A DNA stretch of 34,317 nt from contig JAFSYP010000123.1 of NCBI GenBank assembly GCA_017449935.1, positions 1 through 34,317 of the forward strand. The letters run 5' to 3'. Shown one piece after another: positions 7,123 through 14,298 of this stretch. Origin of the DNA: Clostridia bacterium (GTDB taxonomy: Bacteria; Bacillota; Clostridia; Oscillospirales; Acutalibacteraceae). The notes beneath the pieces are model-generated. The model searched no databases and was not told the origin of the DNA. It worked only from the letters and a program-made list of their open reading frames with translations. Position 1 is the stretch's first letter; each line of letters begins with the position of its first letter. The translations under genes were made by a program, and so were the position numbers.

Positions 7123-7408
7123 ACGCATCTATGCGGTGGTACAGACCATTCCGTCGGGGAAGGTCGCAACGTACGGCCAGGTGGCGGCGCTCGCGGGCAA
7201 TCCCCGGTGGGCGCGCGTCGTCGGTTATGCGCTGCATGTGAACCCAAAGCCCGGCGTGATCCCGTGTCACCGCGTCGTGATGCGTGACGGCGCAACGTCC
7301 GCGGCGTTCGCGTTCGGCGGCGCCGAAATGCAGCGCGCTCTGCTGGAAGGGGAGGGCGTGACTTTTCTCGCGGACGGCCGCGTGGATATGGAGAAGCACA
7401 GGTGGTGA
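7109..7408 (+). CDS. Short MGMT-type DNA alkyltransferase domain protein
   Basis: At 99 residues this is only the C-terminal DNA-binding/active-site domain of O6-alkylguanine-DNA alkyltransferases. The helix-turn-helix part (GQVAALAGN), the RVVG segment and the active-site IPCHRV motif are visible. The cysteine is present, so it is not an alkyltransferase-like protein of the Trp type and could accept alkyl groups in suicide fashion. The usual N-terminal domain is absent. It overlaps the preceding gene by 14 nt and ends inside a terminator stem, so it is the last gene of the GDPD operon. Confidence 0.88.
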   Translation: MNTFERIYAVVQTIPSGKVATYGQVAALAGNPRWARVVGYALHVNPKPGVIPCHRVVMRDGATSAAFAFGGAEMQRALLEGEGVTFLADGRVDMEKHRW

Positions 7409-7421
7409 GCCTGTGCTTTTT
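7394..7421 (+). terminator. Terminator overlapping the end of the MGMT-type gene
   Basis: AAGCACAGG (7394-7402) pairs with CCTGTGCTT (7410-7418), followed by a T-run to 7421. The stop codon (7406-7408) lies in the loop, so the last codons of the gene form the upstream arm. Confidence 0.85.
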
Positions 7422-7432
7422 GCTCTAAACGA

Positions 7433-7461
7433 TTGACTTTTTTCGTAAAATATACTATCCT
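7433..7461 (+). promoter_or_regulatory. Putative glpK promoter
   Basis: TTGACT (7433-7438), a 17-nt spacer and TATCCT (7456-7461), directly after the previous terminator. A TATACT at 7451 is a better -10 but lacks a -35 at correct spacing, so the exact -10 is uncertain. Confidence 0.6.
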
Positions 7462-7490
7462 TAAATCAGACTATTTGGAGGTGCCGTATT

Positions 7491-9002
7491 ATGGAAAAGA
7501 AATATGTTCTCGCACTGGATCAGGGGACGACCAGTTCCCGCGCGATCCTGTTTGACAGGGCCGGCAATATCGCCAAAAAAGCGCAGCATGAATTCCCGCA
7601 GATCTATCCGCAGGCCGGCTGGGTCGAGCATGACCCGATGGACATCCTGTCCAGCCAGCTGCTGAGCGTCGCGGAGCTGTTCACCGACGGCGAGATCTCG
7701 CCGCAGGAGGTCGCGTGCATCGGCATAACGAATCAGCGCGAAACGACGATCCTTTGGGACAAGAACACCGGCAAGCCCGTTTATAACGCCATCGTTTGGC
7801 AGTGCCGCCGCACGGCGGAATACTGCTATAACCTGAAAGCGGAGGGTCTGGGCGACTATGTCAAGGACCATACCGGCCTGATTATTGACGCGTATTTCTC
7901 TGCGACGAAGATCCGATGGATTCTCGAAAACGTTCCCGGCGCCAGAGAAAAGGCGCAGAATGGCGATCTGCTGTTCGGCACGGTCGAAACGTGGCTGATC
8001 TGGAATCTGACCGGCGGCAAAGCGCATGTAACGGACTATTCCAACGCCTCGCGTACGATGATCTTCGACGTGGATAAGCTCTGCTGGGACGGCTTCCTGT
8101 GCGAAAAGTTCGGCATCCCGATGTCGATCCTGCCGGAGGTCGTGCCGTCCAGTCAGGTTTACGGCACGGTGAGCGCGGACGCGTTCGGTCTGTCGATGCT
8201 CGCGGGCGTGCCCATCAGCGGCGCGATCGGCGACCAGCCGGCGGCGTTGTTCGGTCAGGGCTGCTTCAAGGCCGGTCAGGCAAAGAATACATACGGCACC
8301 GGCTGTTTCCTTTTGATGAATACGGGAAAAGAACGCACCGTATCGAACAACAACCTTGTAACGGGCGTCGCGTGGGGCGTCGGCGACGAGGTGATCTACG
8401 CCATCGAGGGCAGCGCGTTCAACGCGGGCTCCGTCATCAAGTGGCTGCGCGACGAGATGCAGATGATCTCGTCCGCGCCGGAGTGCGACCGTCTGGCCGA
8501 GAGCGTGCACGACGCAAACGGCATCTATCTTGTCCCGGCGTTTACGGGCCTCGGCGCGCCGTACTGGGATATGTACGCGCGCGGCTGTGTCGTCGGCCTG
8601 ACGCGCGGCGTCAACCGTGCGCATTTCGCGCGTGCGGTGATAGAATCCATCGCTTTCCAGATGACCGATCTGCTTGAGGCGATGCAGGCGGACGCGGGCA
8701 TCCCGTTCTCGGAGCTGCGCGTGGACGGCGGCGCTTCGGTCAGCGACGTGATGATGCAGATACAGGCCGATCTCATCCGCACCGAGGTCAACCGCCCCGT
8801 GACCGTGGAAACGACGGCGCTCGGCTGCGCGTATATGGCCGGCCTTGCGACCGGTTTCTGGAACAGCATGGACGAGCTGGAGTCGATCCGCAAGGTGGAG
8901 CGCGTGTTCCGTCCGTCCATGGCGCAGGAAAAGCGCGACGCTCTGTACGCCGGCTGGAAACGCGCCGTACAGCGTTCGATGAACTGGGAAGAAAACGCGT
9001 AA
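7491..9002 (+). CDS. glpK: Glycerol kinase
   Basis: The 503-residue protein is full length for glycerol kinase, which makes sn-glycerol-3-phosphate from glycerol and ATP in the cytosol. Visible motifs are DQGTTSSR near the N-terminus, TNQRETT, the WQCRR region, GDQPAALFGQ, the NTYGTGCFLLMNTG phosphate-binding stretch and GGASVSD. In many low-GC Gram-positive enzymes a histidine in an S-x-H-G-L segment is phosphorylated by PTS HPr; here the segment reads SNNNL, so that control is probably absent. GGAGGTG precedes the ATG. No glycerol facilitator or glycerol-3-phosphate dehydrogenase gene is adjacent. Confidence 0.97.
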   Translation: MEKKYVLALDQGTTSSRAILFDRAGNIAKKAQHEFPQIYPQAGWVEHDPMDILSSQLLSVAELFTDGEISPQEVACIGITNQRETTILWDKNTGKPVYNAIVWQCRRTAEYCYNLKAEGLGDYVKDHTGLIIDAYFSATKIRWILENVPGAREKAQNGDLLFGTVETWLIWNLTGGKAHVTDYSNASRTMIFDVDKLCWDGFLCEKFGIPMSILPEVVPSSQVYGTVSADAFGLSMLAGVPISGAIGDQPAALFGQGCFKAGQAKNTYGTGCFLLMNTGKERTVSNNNLVTGVAWGVGDEVIYAIEGSAFNAGSVIKWLRDEMQMISSAPECDRLAESVHDANGIYLVPAFTGLGAPYWDMYARGCVVGLTRGVNRAHFARAVIESIAFQMTDLLEAMQADAGIPFSELRVDGGASVSDVMMQIQADLIRTEVNRPVTVETTALGCAYMAGLATGFWNSMDELESIRKVERVFRPSMAQEKRDALYAGWKRAVQRSMNWEENA

Positions 9003-9060
9003 GCGCCCCTTTAAAACAGAATAAACACAACCGGCACGGCATTGTCGAACTATGCAGTAT

Positions 9061-9270
9061 TTACGCGTCTTTTATATGACAAATGATGTCCTGTACCTCG
9101 CAATCCAGCGTAAAGCACAGCGCATCGAGCGTTTTGGTGCTGATGGCTTCGCCGTGCTTGATGCGGTGGATGGTGTTGGCAGAGAATCCCTGCTTATAAA
9201 TCAGATAATATTCTGTGAGTCCTTTTTTGAATAATGTATCATAAAAAGGTTTATAGCTTATCATTTCCAT
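9061..9270 (-). CDS. Small XRE-type helix-turn-helix regulator
   Basis: The 69-residue protein is a minimal Cro/C1-type DNA-binding domain: a first helix (YDTLFKKGLTEYYLIYKQ), the turn and recognition helix (FSANTIHRIKHGE), and a last part (TKTLDALCFTLDCEVQDI) typical of XRE proteins. No second domain is present. I chose the ATG at 9270; the codon two residues later is also possible, and longer starts would run into the promoter. Its base composition is clearly more AT-rich than the flanking genes. It faces the giant LRR protein gene across overlapping promoters, so autoregulation and control of that gene are likely but unproven. Confidence 0.82.
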   Translation of the reverse strand: MEMISYKPFYDTLFKKGLTEYYLIYKQGFSANTIHRIKHGEAISTKTLDALCFTLDCEVQDIICHIKDA

Positions 9271-9286
9271 CACCCGATGGCATATT

Positions 9287-9315
9287 ATCATACTTAATAT
9301 CTTGACAATACTCAA
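9287..9315 (-). promoter_or_regulatory. Promoter of the XRE regulator gene
   Basis: On the minus strand -35 TTGAGT (9310-9315), a 17-nt spacer and -10 TATGAT (9287-9292). Its -35 lies inside the spacer of the opposing promoter at 9302-9330. Confidence 0.7.
9302..9315. promoter_or_regulatory. Candidate operator in the shared promoter region
   Basis: TTGACAATACTCAA is an imperfect palindrome (TTGA, six central bases, TCAA) that covers the -35 of both divergent promoters. A dimeric XRE protein bound here would block both. This is inferred from position and symmetry only. Confidence 0.4.
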
Positions 9316-9330
9316 TATAATGACTATAAT
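9302..9330 (+). promoter_or_regulatory. Consensus sigma-A promoter of the LRR protein gene
   Basis: Perfect TTGACA (9302-9307), a 17-nt spacer and perfect TATAAT (9325-9330). This is the strongest-looking promoter in the window and overlaps the divergent regulator promoter. A leader of about 75 nt follows before the start codon at 9413. Confidence 0.9.
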
Positions 9331-9355
9331 GTAAACGGAAAGGAGATGACGTAAA

Positions 9356-9364
9356 ATGATTTAA
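9356..9364 (+). other. Two-codon mini-ORF in the LRR leader
   Basis: The leader contains AAAGGAGATGA (9339-9349) followed 10 nt later by ATG-ATT-TAA, a start-stop-like ORF with a better ribosome binding site than many genes here. It sits 48 nt upstream of the real start. It may be a translated leader or an accident. Confidence 0.35.
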
Positions 9365-9412
9365 TGACTCTGAAAACCATCCGTCCGCATAATGAGCAAA
9401 GGAGGAAAACGT

Positions 9413-12400
9413 ATGAAAAAGGGCAAAACCAAGCGTGCCGCCATCGCTGTGATTCTGGCTCTGACGATGCTTTGCAGCAGTTGTCCCGCAGCGTTTGCGG
9501 CTGTTCCGCAGTATAAAGCTGTTTCACTGCCTGACGGCGGTCTTTACAATGTATATGAATACTGTGACGAGGTTGATTTCGACGTCTGGTATCTTGATGA
9601 AAACGGTTCCCGTTCTGCGGTTGAAACGGAAGACACCTGTGCCGTATCGATCCGCGGCGTTCGCTCCGATCTTTTGAATACTGCCGGCTATTTATCTATT
9701 CCCGATTCGTATCGCGGTTATCCCGTCACACGACTGGAAAAGCCGGCTAAACTGAGCCGTTACCTCGGCGTTCGTATTCCTGCGAGCGTCGAAGAGATCG
9801 CCGATCCGACGTTTATAAACTGTCCATATCTTGAATGGATTGAAGTAGATATACAGAATCCGTATTACTATTCCGTCGACGGCGTGTTATATCGCGGCAA
9901 CGTGAATTTCGGCACGTCACGTTTGGTTTGTTATCCGCAGGCCAAAACGGACGAAGCGTTCACGACGTTCGCCGGCGCACAAGTGATCCGTGAAAAAGCG
10001 TTCTTTGACAACCCCTATTTGCAGACGCTGACAATCGCTGTCGGCCCGCAGGGTATGTCCGTCTATCCCGACGCGATTTCCGACTGTGAATCCTTAGAAG
10101 CATTGATCTTAGGTGATGGCGTAGGGTTCAGCGATATTTGCACCGGTGCGGTAAAGAATTGTCCGAACCTATCCACGGTACATTTACCGTCTTCGTATGT
10201 TGGCTATTTGGGCGGCTCAAGGCTCTCCCTCCACTTCTTTGATTTACAGTCGGGCGCGCGAACAGTTACGGTGTGCAGTCCGTATGTAACAACAGAATTG
10301 GCGGAAGCTGCGGCCGAAACAGGCAATTCCTGCCGCGACTGCGGTCTGCAGCACTACGTCCCTGTCGTCGATGAACCGCAGTTTCCGAACCAGCCGCTGC
10401 CGGAACCGATCAGCGACATAAACGAAGGTTTGTTTCTGTTCTCCACGCTTTATCAAAAAGACGCGGACGGCAAGTATGTCAAAGACGAAAACGGCGATTA
10501 TATCGCGATAGGCGAGAGCCTGATCGGTTTAAGCCGCGTAATCAGCGTTCCGATCAATTTGACGATCCCATCGTCGCACGGCGGTCTGCCCGTCTTGATG
10601 ATCCAAAGCACATTCGGAACGTACTTTGAAAATCTGTTCAGCTTGCATATTCCGTCGACGGTTCAGACGATCGAAAAAGGCGCGCTTTGCTGTGCGACGC
10701 TCAAAGAGATCACCGTGGATACAGACAGCACATATTTTAAGTCCGAGGACGGCGTGCTCTATTCGGCAGACGGCAAGACGCTTGTCGCGTATCCAAACGC
10801 AAAAGAGATCACCGATTTTGTGATTCCGGAGGGCACGGAAGCATTTGCGGACGATGACGTCTTTTTCGACTGGAACTGCCCGCTTCAGACGATCTCGCTT
10901 CCGTCGACGTTCAACGACCCGAATGCAGCGGAAAACGGAATCGCCCTGATAAATTTAAAAAAATACATCGTCAGTGCGGACAACCCGACATTGTATGCAG
11001 ACGACGCGGGCGTACTGTATAACAAAAATCAAACGATCCTTCTGCGCTATCCCGCTTGCGGCGCAGCACAGTATACACTCCCGTCTTGCGTTGTTGCGAT
11101 CGACAACTATGCTTTGACGAATATGAACGGTCGAAAAGTGATTTGTGTGCCGGACGGCTCCGACCATACGCCGATGGCGAACTTGATCTATGCGGATGTG
11201 ATCGGTCATGAAAACAAGATCTGTTTGCACATTCCGCGCAGCGTTTCTTCGATCCAATACTCTAATATGCGTAAAACTGAAACGATCATCTGCTGCGAGA
11301 CAAGCGCGTCTCAGGCAGCGGCTTTCGCGCAGAAAAACGATCTGAGTTTTCGCATTTGTAACGATAACCACACCGTCTTACGCGAGATTACGGAGAACGA
11401 TCCTCCGGTACCGGAGTTTGCGTCGGGCGACCTGTTTGATTCCTATTACATCTGGAAGACAGGCGCAAACGGGACGTACATTGAAGGCGTCGGAATCTAT
11501 GGTCTCAAAGAGGTTCCGAGCGAGCCGTTTACATTGACCATTCCTGAAACATATAACGGACTGCTGGTTCTGGAAATCGACGAGGCGAGTTATCTGTACA
11601 GCGGTGATATGAAGCCGTATCTTACTCGCGTGGAGATCCCGTCGACCGTTCGTAAGATCACGGATAATTCCTTTTCCGGCTGTTCGGTACTGCGTGAATT
11701 TGTTGTGGACAAAGCAAACCAAAACTACTGCGCCGAGGACGGCGTGCTCTACAATAAAGATAAAAGCGTTTTGCTGAAGTACCCTGCCGCAAAGCAGGAT
11801 AAGGCGTTTTCCATTCCGGATACGGTGCAGTCTGTCGGTATATCCGATGCGTTTGCAGGCAACACATATCTGCGGGACCTTACGATCCCTGCCTCCTTTA
11901 CGCAGGCGATCACGACGGCGTTCAGAGCATTCCGCACACTGCAAAATCTGCGCAGCTACACTGTCGAATACGGAAATCCTGTATACAGCAGCGACATGTA
12001 CGGCGTGCTGTTCAACGCCGAAAAGACTGTTTTGCTGCACATCCCGCCGAATGTCGAAACAGAGTTTTATACCATTCCCGTGTGTGTGCAGAAGCTGTAT
12101 AACAGTTATTCGATCCGGACGCTTACGAATCTTCGCGTGCTGTGTATTGACAGCGCTGCGAACGCGACGCCGTCAGGCGTTCTGGTCCCGCCGGCCGCGT
12201 CCTCTCTCAAGTATTTGCATATTCCGGCGTCTGTAAGCGACGTCCGTTTCACGCTCGTGCGCACGCTCACGATCTGCAGCGACACGACGGAAGGCGCAGC
12301 GGCGGCGTTTGCCAAAGAAAAAAATTGTGCATTTATGCTTTGCAACGCCGACCATACGCAGTTCACACCCGTGGAACAGGATGAGGATGACGAGCTGTTT

Positions 12401-13990
12401 GAATTTGAGTATATTGAAACAACAGATGAAAACGGCATAACGTATAATGCGGGTGTGACGATCACTGGCTTGCGCGAACCGCCGGCCGGATCTTTTGAAC
12501 TGACCATTCCTGCGCAGTATCATGATCTTCCGGTTCTCCGCTTTGATGTGAGCGGCTGGCCGGAGGACGTGTGCGGCAGACTGACTGCGCTCCGTCTGCC
12601 GGAAACGCTTGAAGTTTTCGAGGGTATTGCGTCGAAAACGGCAACGTACTTTACAAACCTTAAAACGATCACTGTCGACGAAGCGAACAGCAGCTTTTAT
12701 GCCAAGGACGGAGTTCTGTACCATAAGATTGGTCAATGCCTTGTCCTTTATCCTGCGGGAAAGCAGGACGCGTCCTATGCTGTACCGGACGGGATCAAGT
12801 ACTTCTTCTCGTCCATTTCTTTCAGCGATAACAACTATTTGCGGAAATTGTCACTTCCGGCGTCCTTTGACGGCGGCGTCCTCAGCCAGACACTCCAAGC
12901 GCTTCGCCATATCCCGTCGCTGGAGTATATCACAGTTGCGGAAGATAATCCGGTTTATTCCGCCGATACAAACGGCGTATTGTACGATGCGGAAAAAACG
13001 ACATTGATTCTGTATCCGCGCTGTGCTGCGGCAGACGTGTTCACAATTCCGGCTTCCGTTGAATCGTTATATTCGTCCGATTCGATTCATAGTCCGAAAT
13101 ATCTTCGTGTCCTGTGTGTCGCGGACGGTAAGACGCAGACGCCTGCCGGAACCATCTCCGTTTTCACTTATGCAGACTCTGCGCTGAGGTACATCCATAT
13201 TCCGTCAAGTGTGACGGACATTCAGTTCTCCGCCATAAGTTTGTCTTTGACGATCTGCAGCGACGCAGCGGATTGCGCCGCGTCTGCATTTGCCCGACAA
13301 AACGGAAATGCATTTTTGCTTTGCAGCGACGACCATTCTGTATTTTTGTCGCCGGATAATCCGCCGCAGCCGTCCGGTATGCTTTCGCTGACCGTTTCCG
13401 GCGGCACCGCAAAACCGGGCGATACGGTGCAGGTTACAGTCAACGCCGCAGAGAATCCCGGCGTCGTAGCGCTGCGAATGCACCTGACGTATGATCCGTC
13501 CGTGCTCACACTCACCGGCGTACAGGACGGCGGAAAGCTCGGAAACGGCACGTTCACCGCAGGCAAAAATCTTTCTGCCGTTCCGTATACGGTGCTTTGG
13601 GAAGACGGTCTGACGACGGAAGACCACACCGAAACCGGCACGCTCGTAACATATACGTTTCTTGTAAATGAATCCGCACAAGCCGGCACAACATCTGTTA
13701 CGGTAACGCTCGATCCCGTTTCGACATATAACGCCGCGATGCAGGCGGTAAGGTACGACGTGCAAAACGGCAACGTAACCGTCAATACCCGTATTGCCGG
13801 AGACGCAAACGCAGACGGCACGCTCGATATGAAGGACGTTGTCGCGCTCCGACGCTTTCTTGCGGGCGGCTGGAGCATTACGGTCGACATCGACAGCGCG
13901 GACGTGGACGGCGACGGCGTGTTATCGCTGCGTGACTGTACGCTGATCTCGCGATCCCTTGCCGGCGGCTGGAATATCACGCTCAAATAA
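9413..13990 (+). CDS. Giant exported LRR protein with cohesin and dockerin domains
   Basis: The 1525-residue protein starts with a signal peptide (to about residue 30). Four BspA-type leucine-rich-repeat modules follow at roughly 30-330, 339-665, 671-990 and 992-1313. Modules 2-4 each contain two cassettes of the form GVLY..(K/E)T.L..YP (GVLF in one copy), module 1 has one, and the modules end in a 'F.(L/I)C(N/S)..H' segment. Residues about 1320-1460 look like a cohesin (PGDTVQVTVNA, MHLTYDPSVLTL, TGTLVTYTF). The last 65 residues are a type I dockerin with two calcium loops (DANADGTLDMKD and DVDGDGVLSLRD). No sortase, SLH or transmembrane anchor is present, so attachment probably relies on cohesin-dockerin pairing. 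GGAGG 7 nt upstream decides the ATG at 9413. Confidence 0.93.
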   Translation: MKKGKTKRAAIAVILALTMLCSSCPAAFAAVPQYKAVSLPDGGLYNVYEYCDEVDFDVWYLDENGSRSAVETEDTCAVSIRGVRSDLLNTAGYLSIPDSYRGYPVTRLEKPAKLSRYLGVRIPASVEEIADPTFINCPYLEWIEVDIQNPYYYSVDGVLYRGNVNFGTSRLVCYPQAKTDEAFTTFAGAQVIREKAFFDNPYLQTLTIAVGPQGMSVYPDAISDCESLEALILGDGVGFSDICTGAVKNCPNLSTVHLPSSYVGYLGGSRLSLHFFDLQSGARTVTVCSPYVTTELAEAAAETGNSCRDCGLQHYVPVVDEPQFPNQPLPEPISDINEGLFLFSTLYQKDADGKYVKDENGDYIAIGESLIGLSRVISVPINLTIPSSHGGLPVLMIQSTFGTYFENLFSLHIPSTVQTIEKGALCCATLKEITVDTDSTYFKSEDGVLYSADGKTLVAYPNAKEITDFVIPEGTEAFADDDVFFDWNCPLQTISLPSTFNDPNAAENGIALINLKKYIVSADNPTLYADDAGVLYNKNQTILLRYPACGAAQYTLPSCVVAIDNYALTNMNGRKVICVPDGSDHTPMANLIYADVIGHENKICLHIPRSVSSIQYSNMRKTETIICCETSASQAAAFAQKNDLSFRICNDNHTVLREITENDPPVPEFASGDLFDSYYIWKTGANGTYIEGVGIYGLKEVPSEPFTLTIPETYNGLLVLEIDEASYLYSGDMKPYLTRVEIPSTVRKITDNSFSGCSVLREFVVDKANQNYCAEDGVLYNKDKSVLLKYPAAKQDKAFSIPDTVQSVGISDAFAGNTYLRDLTIPASFTQAITTAFRAFRTLQNLRSYTVEYGNPVYSSDMYGVLFNAEKTVLLHIPPNVETEFYTIPVCVQKLYNSYSIRTLTNLRVLCIDSAANATPSGVLVPPAASSLKYLHIPASVSDVRFTLVRTLTICSDTTEGAAAAFAKEKNCAFMLCNADHTQFTPVEQDEDDELFEFEYIETTDENGITYNAGVTITGLREPPAGSFELTIPAQYHDLPVLRFDVSGWPEDVCGRLTALRLPETLEVFEGIASKTATYFTNLKTITVDEANSSFYAKDGVLYHKIGQCLVLYPAGKQDASYAVPDGIKYFFSSISFSDNNYLRKLSLPASFDGGVLSQTLQALRHIPSLEYITVAEDNPVYSADTNGVLYDAEKTTLILYPRCAAADVFTIPASVESLYSSDSIHSPKYLRVLCVADGKTQTPAGTISVFTYADSALRYIHIPSSVTDIQFSAISLSLTICSDAADCAASAFARQNGNAFLLCSDDHSVFLSPDNPPQPSGMLSLTVSGGTAKPGDTVQVTVNAAENPGVVALRMHLTYDPSVLTLTGVQDGGKLGNGTFTAGKNLSAVPYTVLWEDGLTTEDHTETGTLVTYTFLVNESAQAGTTSVTVTLDPVSTYNAAMQAVRYDVQNGNVTVNTRIAGDANADGTLDMKDVVALRRFLAGGWSITVDIDSADVDGDGVLSLRDCTLISRSLAGGWNITLK

Positions 13991-14022
13991 ATTACTATAA
14001 CATTTTTGTGAATATAGAAAAC

Positions 14023-14061
14023 CCCTTGAGAACGTCGAAAAACGATTCTCAAGGGGCTTTT
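14023..14061. terminator. Bidirectional terminator between the LRR gene and tRNA
   Basis: CCCCTTGAGAA (14023-14033) pairs with TTCTCAAGGGG (14046-14056). The plus strand continues CTTTTC, and the minus strand continues into TTTTCTATATTC. It ends the LRR transcript and also lies directly after the 3' end of the minus-strand tRNA. Confidence 0.88.
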
Positions 14062-14063
14062 CA

Positions 14064-14139
14064 TGGTTGCGGAGGAAGGACTTGAACCTACGACCTGCGG
14101 GTTATGAGCCCGCCGAGCTACCAACTGCTCCACTCCGCG
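14064..14139 (-). tRNA. Initiator tRNA-fMet (anticodon CAU), CCA encoded
   Basis: The 76-nt minus-strand sequence folds as a tRNA: acceptor arm CGCGGAG/CTCCGCA, D-arm GGAGCAGTTGGTAGCTC, an anticodon stem with three G-C pairs flanking CTCATAA, T-arm GTAGGTTCAAGTCCTTC, discriminator A and an encoded CCA end (TGG at 14064-14066 on the plus strand). The C1-A72 mismatch and the GGG/CCC anticodon stem are the hallmarks of the initiator rather than the elongator tRNA-Met. Confidence 0.96.
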
Positions 14140-14167
14140 ATATATCTTTGCCGCTCAGTGCTTATTC

Positions 14168-14195
14168 ATTATACCACAGAATCGGCATTTGTCAA
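14168..14195 (-). promoter_or_regulatory. Consensus promoter of tRNA-fMet
   Basis: On the minus strand a perfect TTGACA (14190-14195), a 16-nt spacer and a perfect TATAAT (14168-14173), 28 nt upstream of the mature tRNA 5' end. Confidence 0.9.
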
Positions 14196-14235
14196 TACAT
14201 TTTCAGAAATAATTTTGGAACGACGATATAAATTA

Positions 14236-14264
14236 TTGACGTGCGCCGTCAAAAGCGATATAAT
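14236..14264 (+). promoter_or_regulatory. Promoter of alr
   Basis: TTGACG (14236-14241), a 17-nt spacer and TATAAT (14259-14264), 34 nt before the alr start codon. The stretch between this and the tRNA promoter shows nothing else. Confidence 0.88.
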
Positions 14265-14298
14265 ATAGTACAGAAAACGCGAGAGAAGAGAGATCGGT

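Noticed and set aside
7109-7408. Possible alkyltransferase-like (ATL) protein
   Set aside because: ATL proteins have Trp or Ala in place of the active cysteine, but this protein keeps IPCHRV.
9003-9060. Terminator after glpK
   Set aside because: No stable hairpin followed by a T-run could be found between the glpK stop and the regulator gene.
13222-14133. A minus-strand open frame crossing the tRNA
   Set aside because: It would start inside the tRNA gene, pass the terminator and lie antisense to the cohesin/dockerin region.
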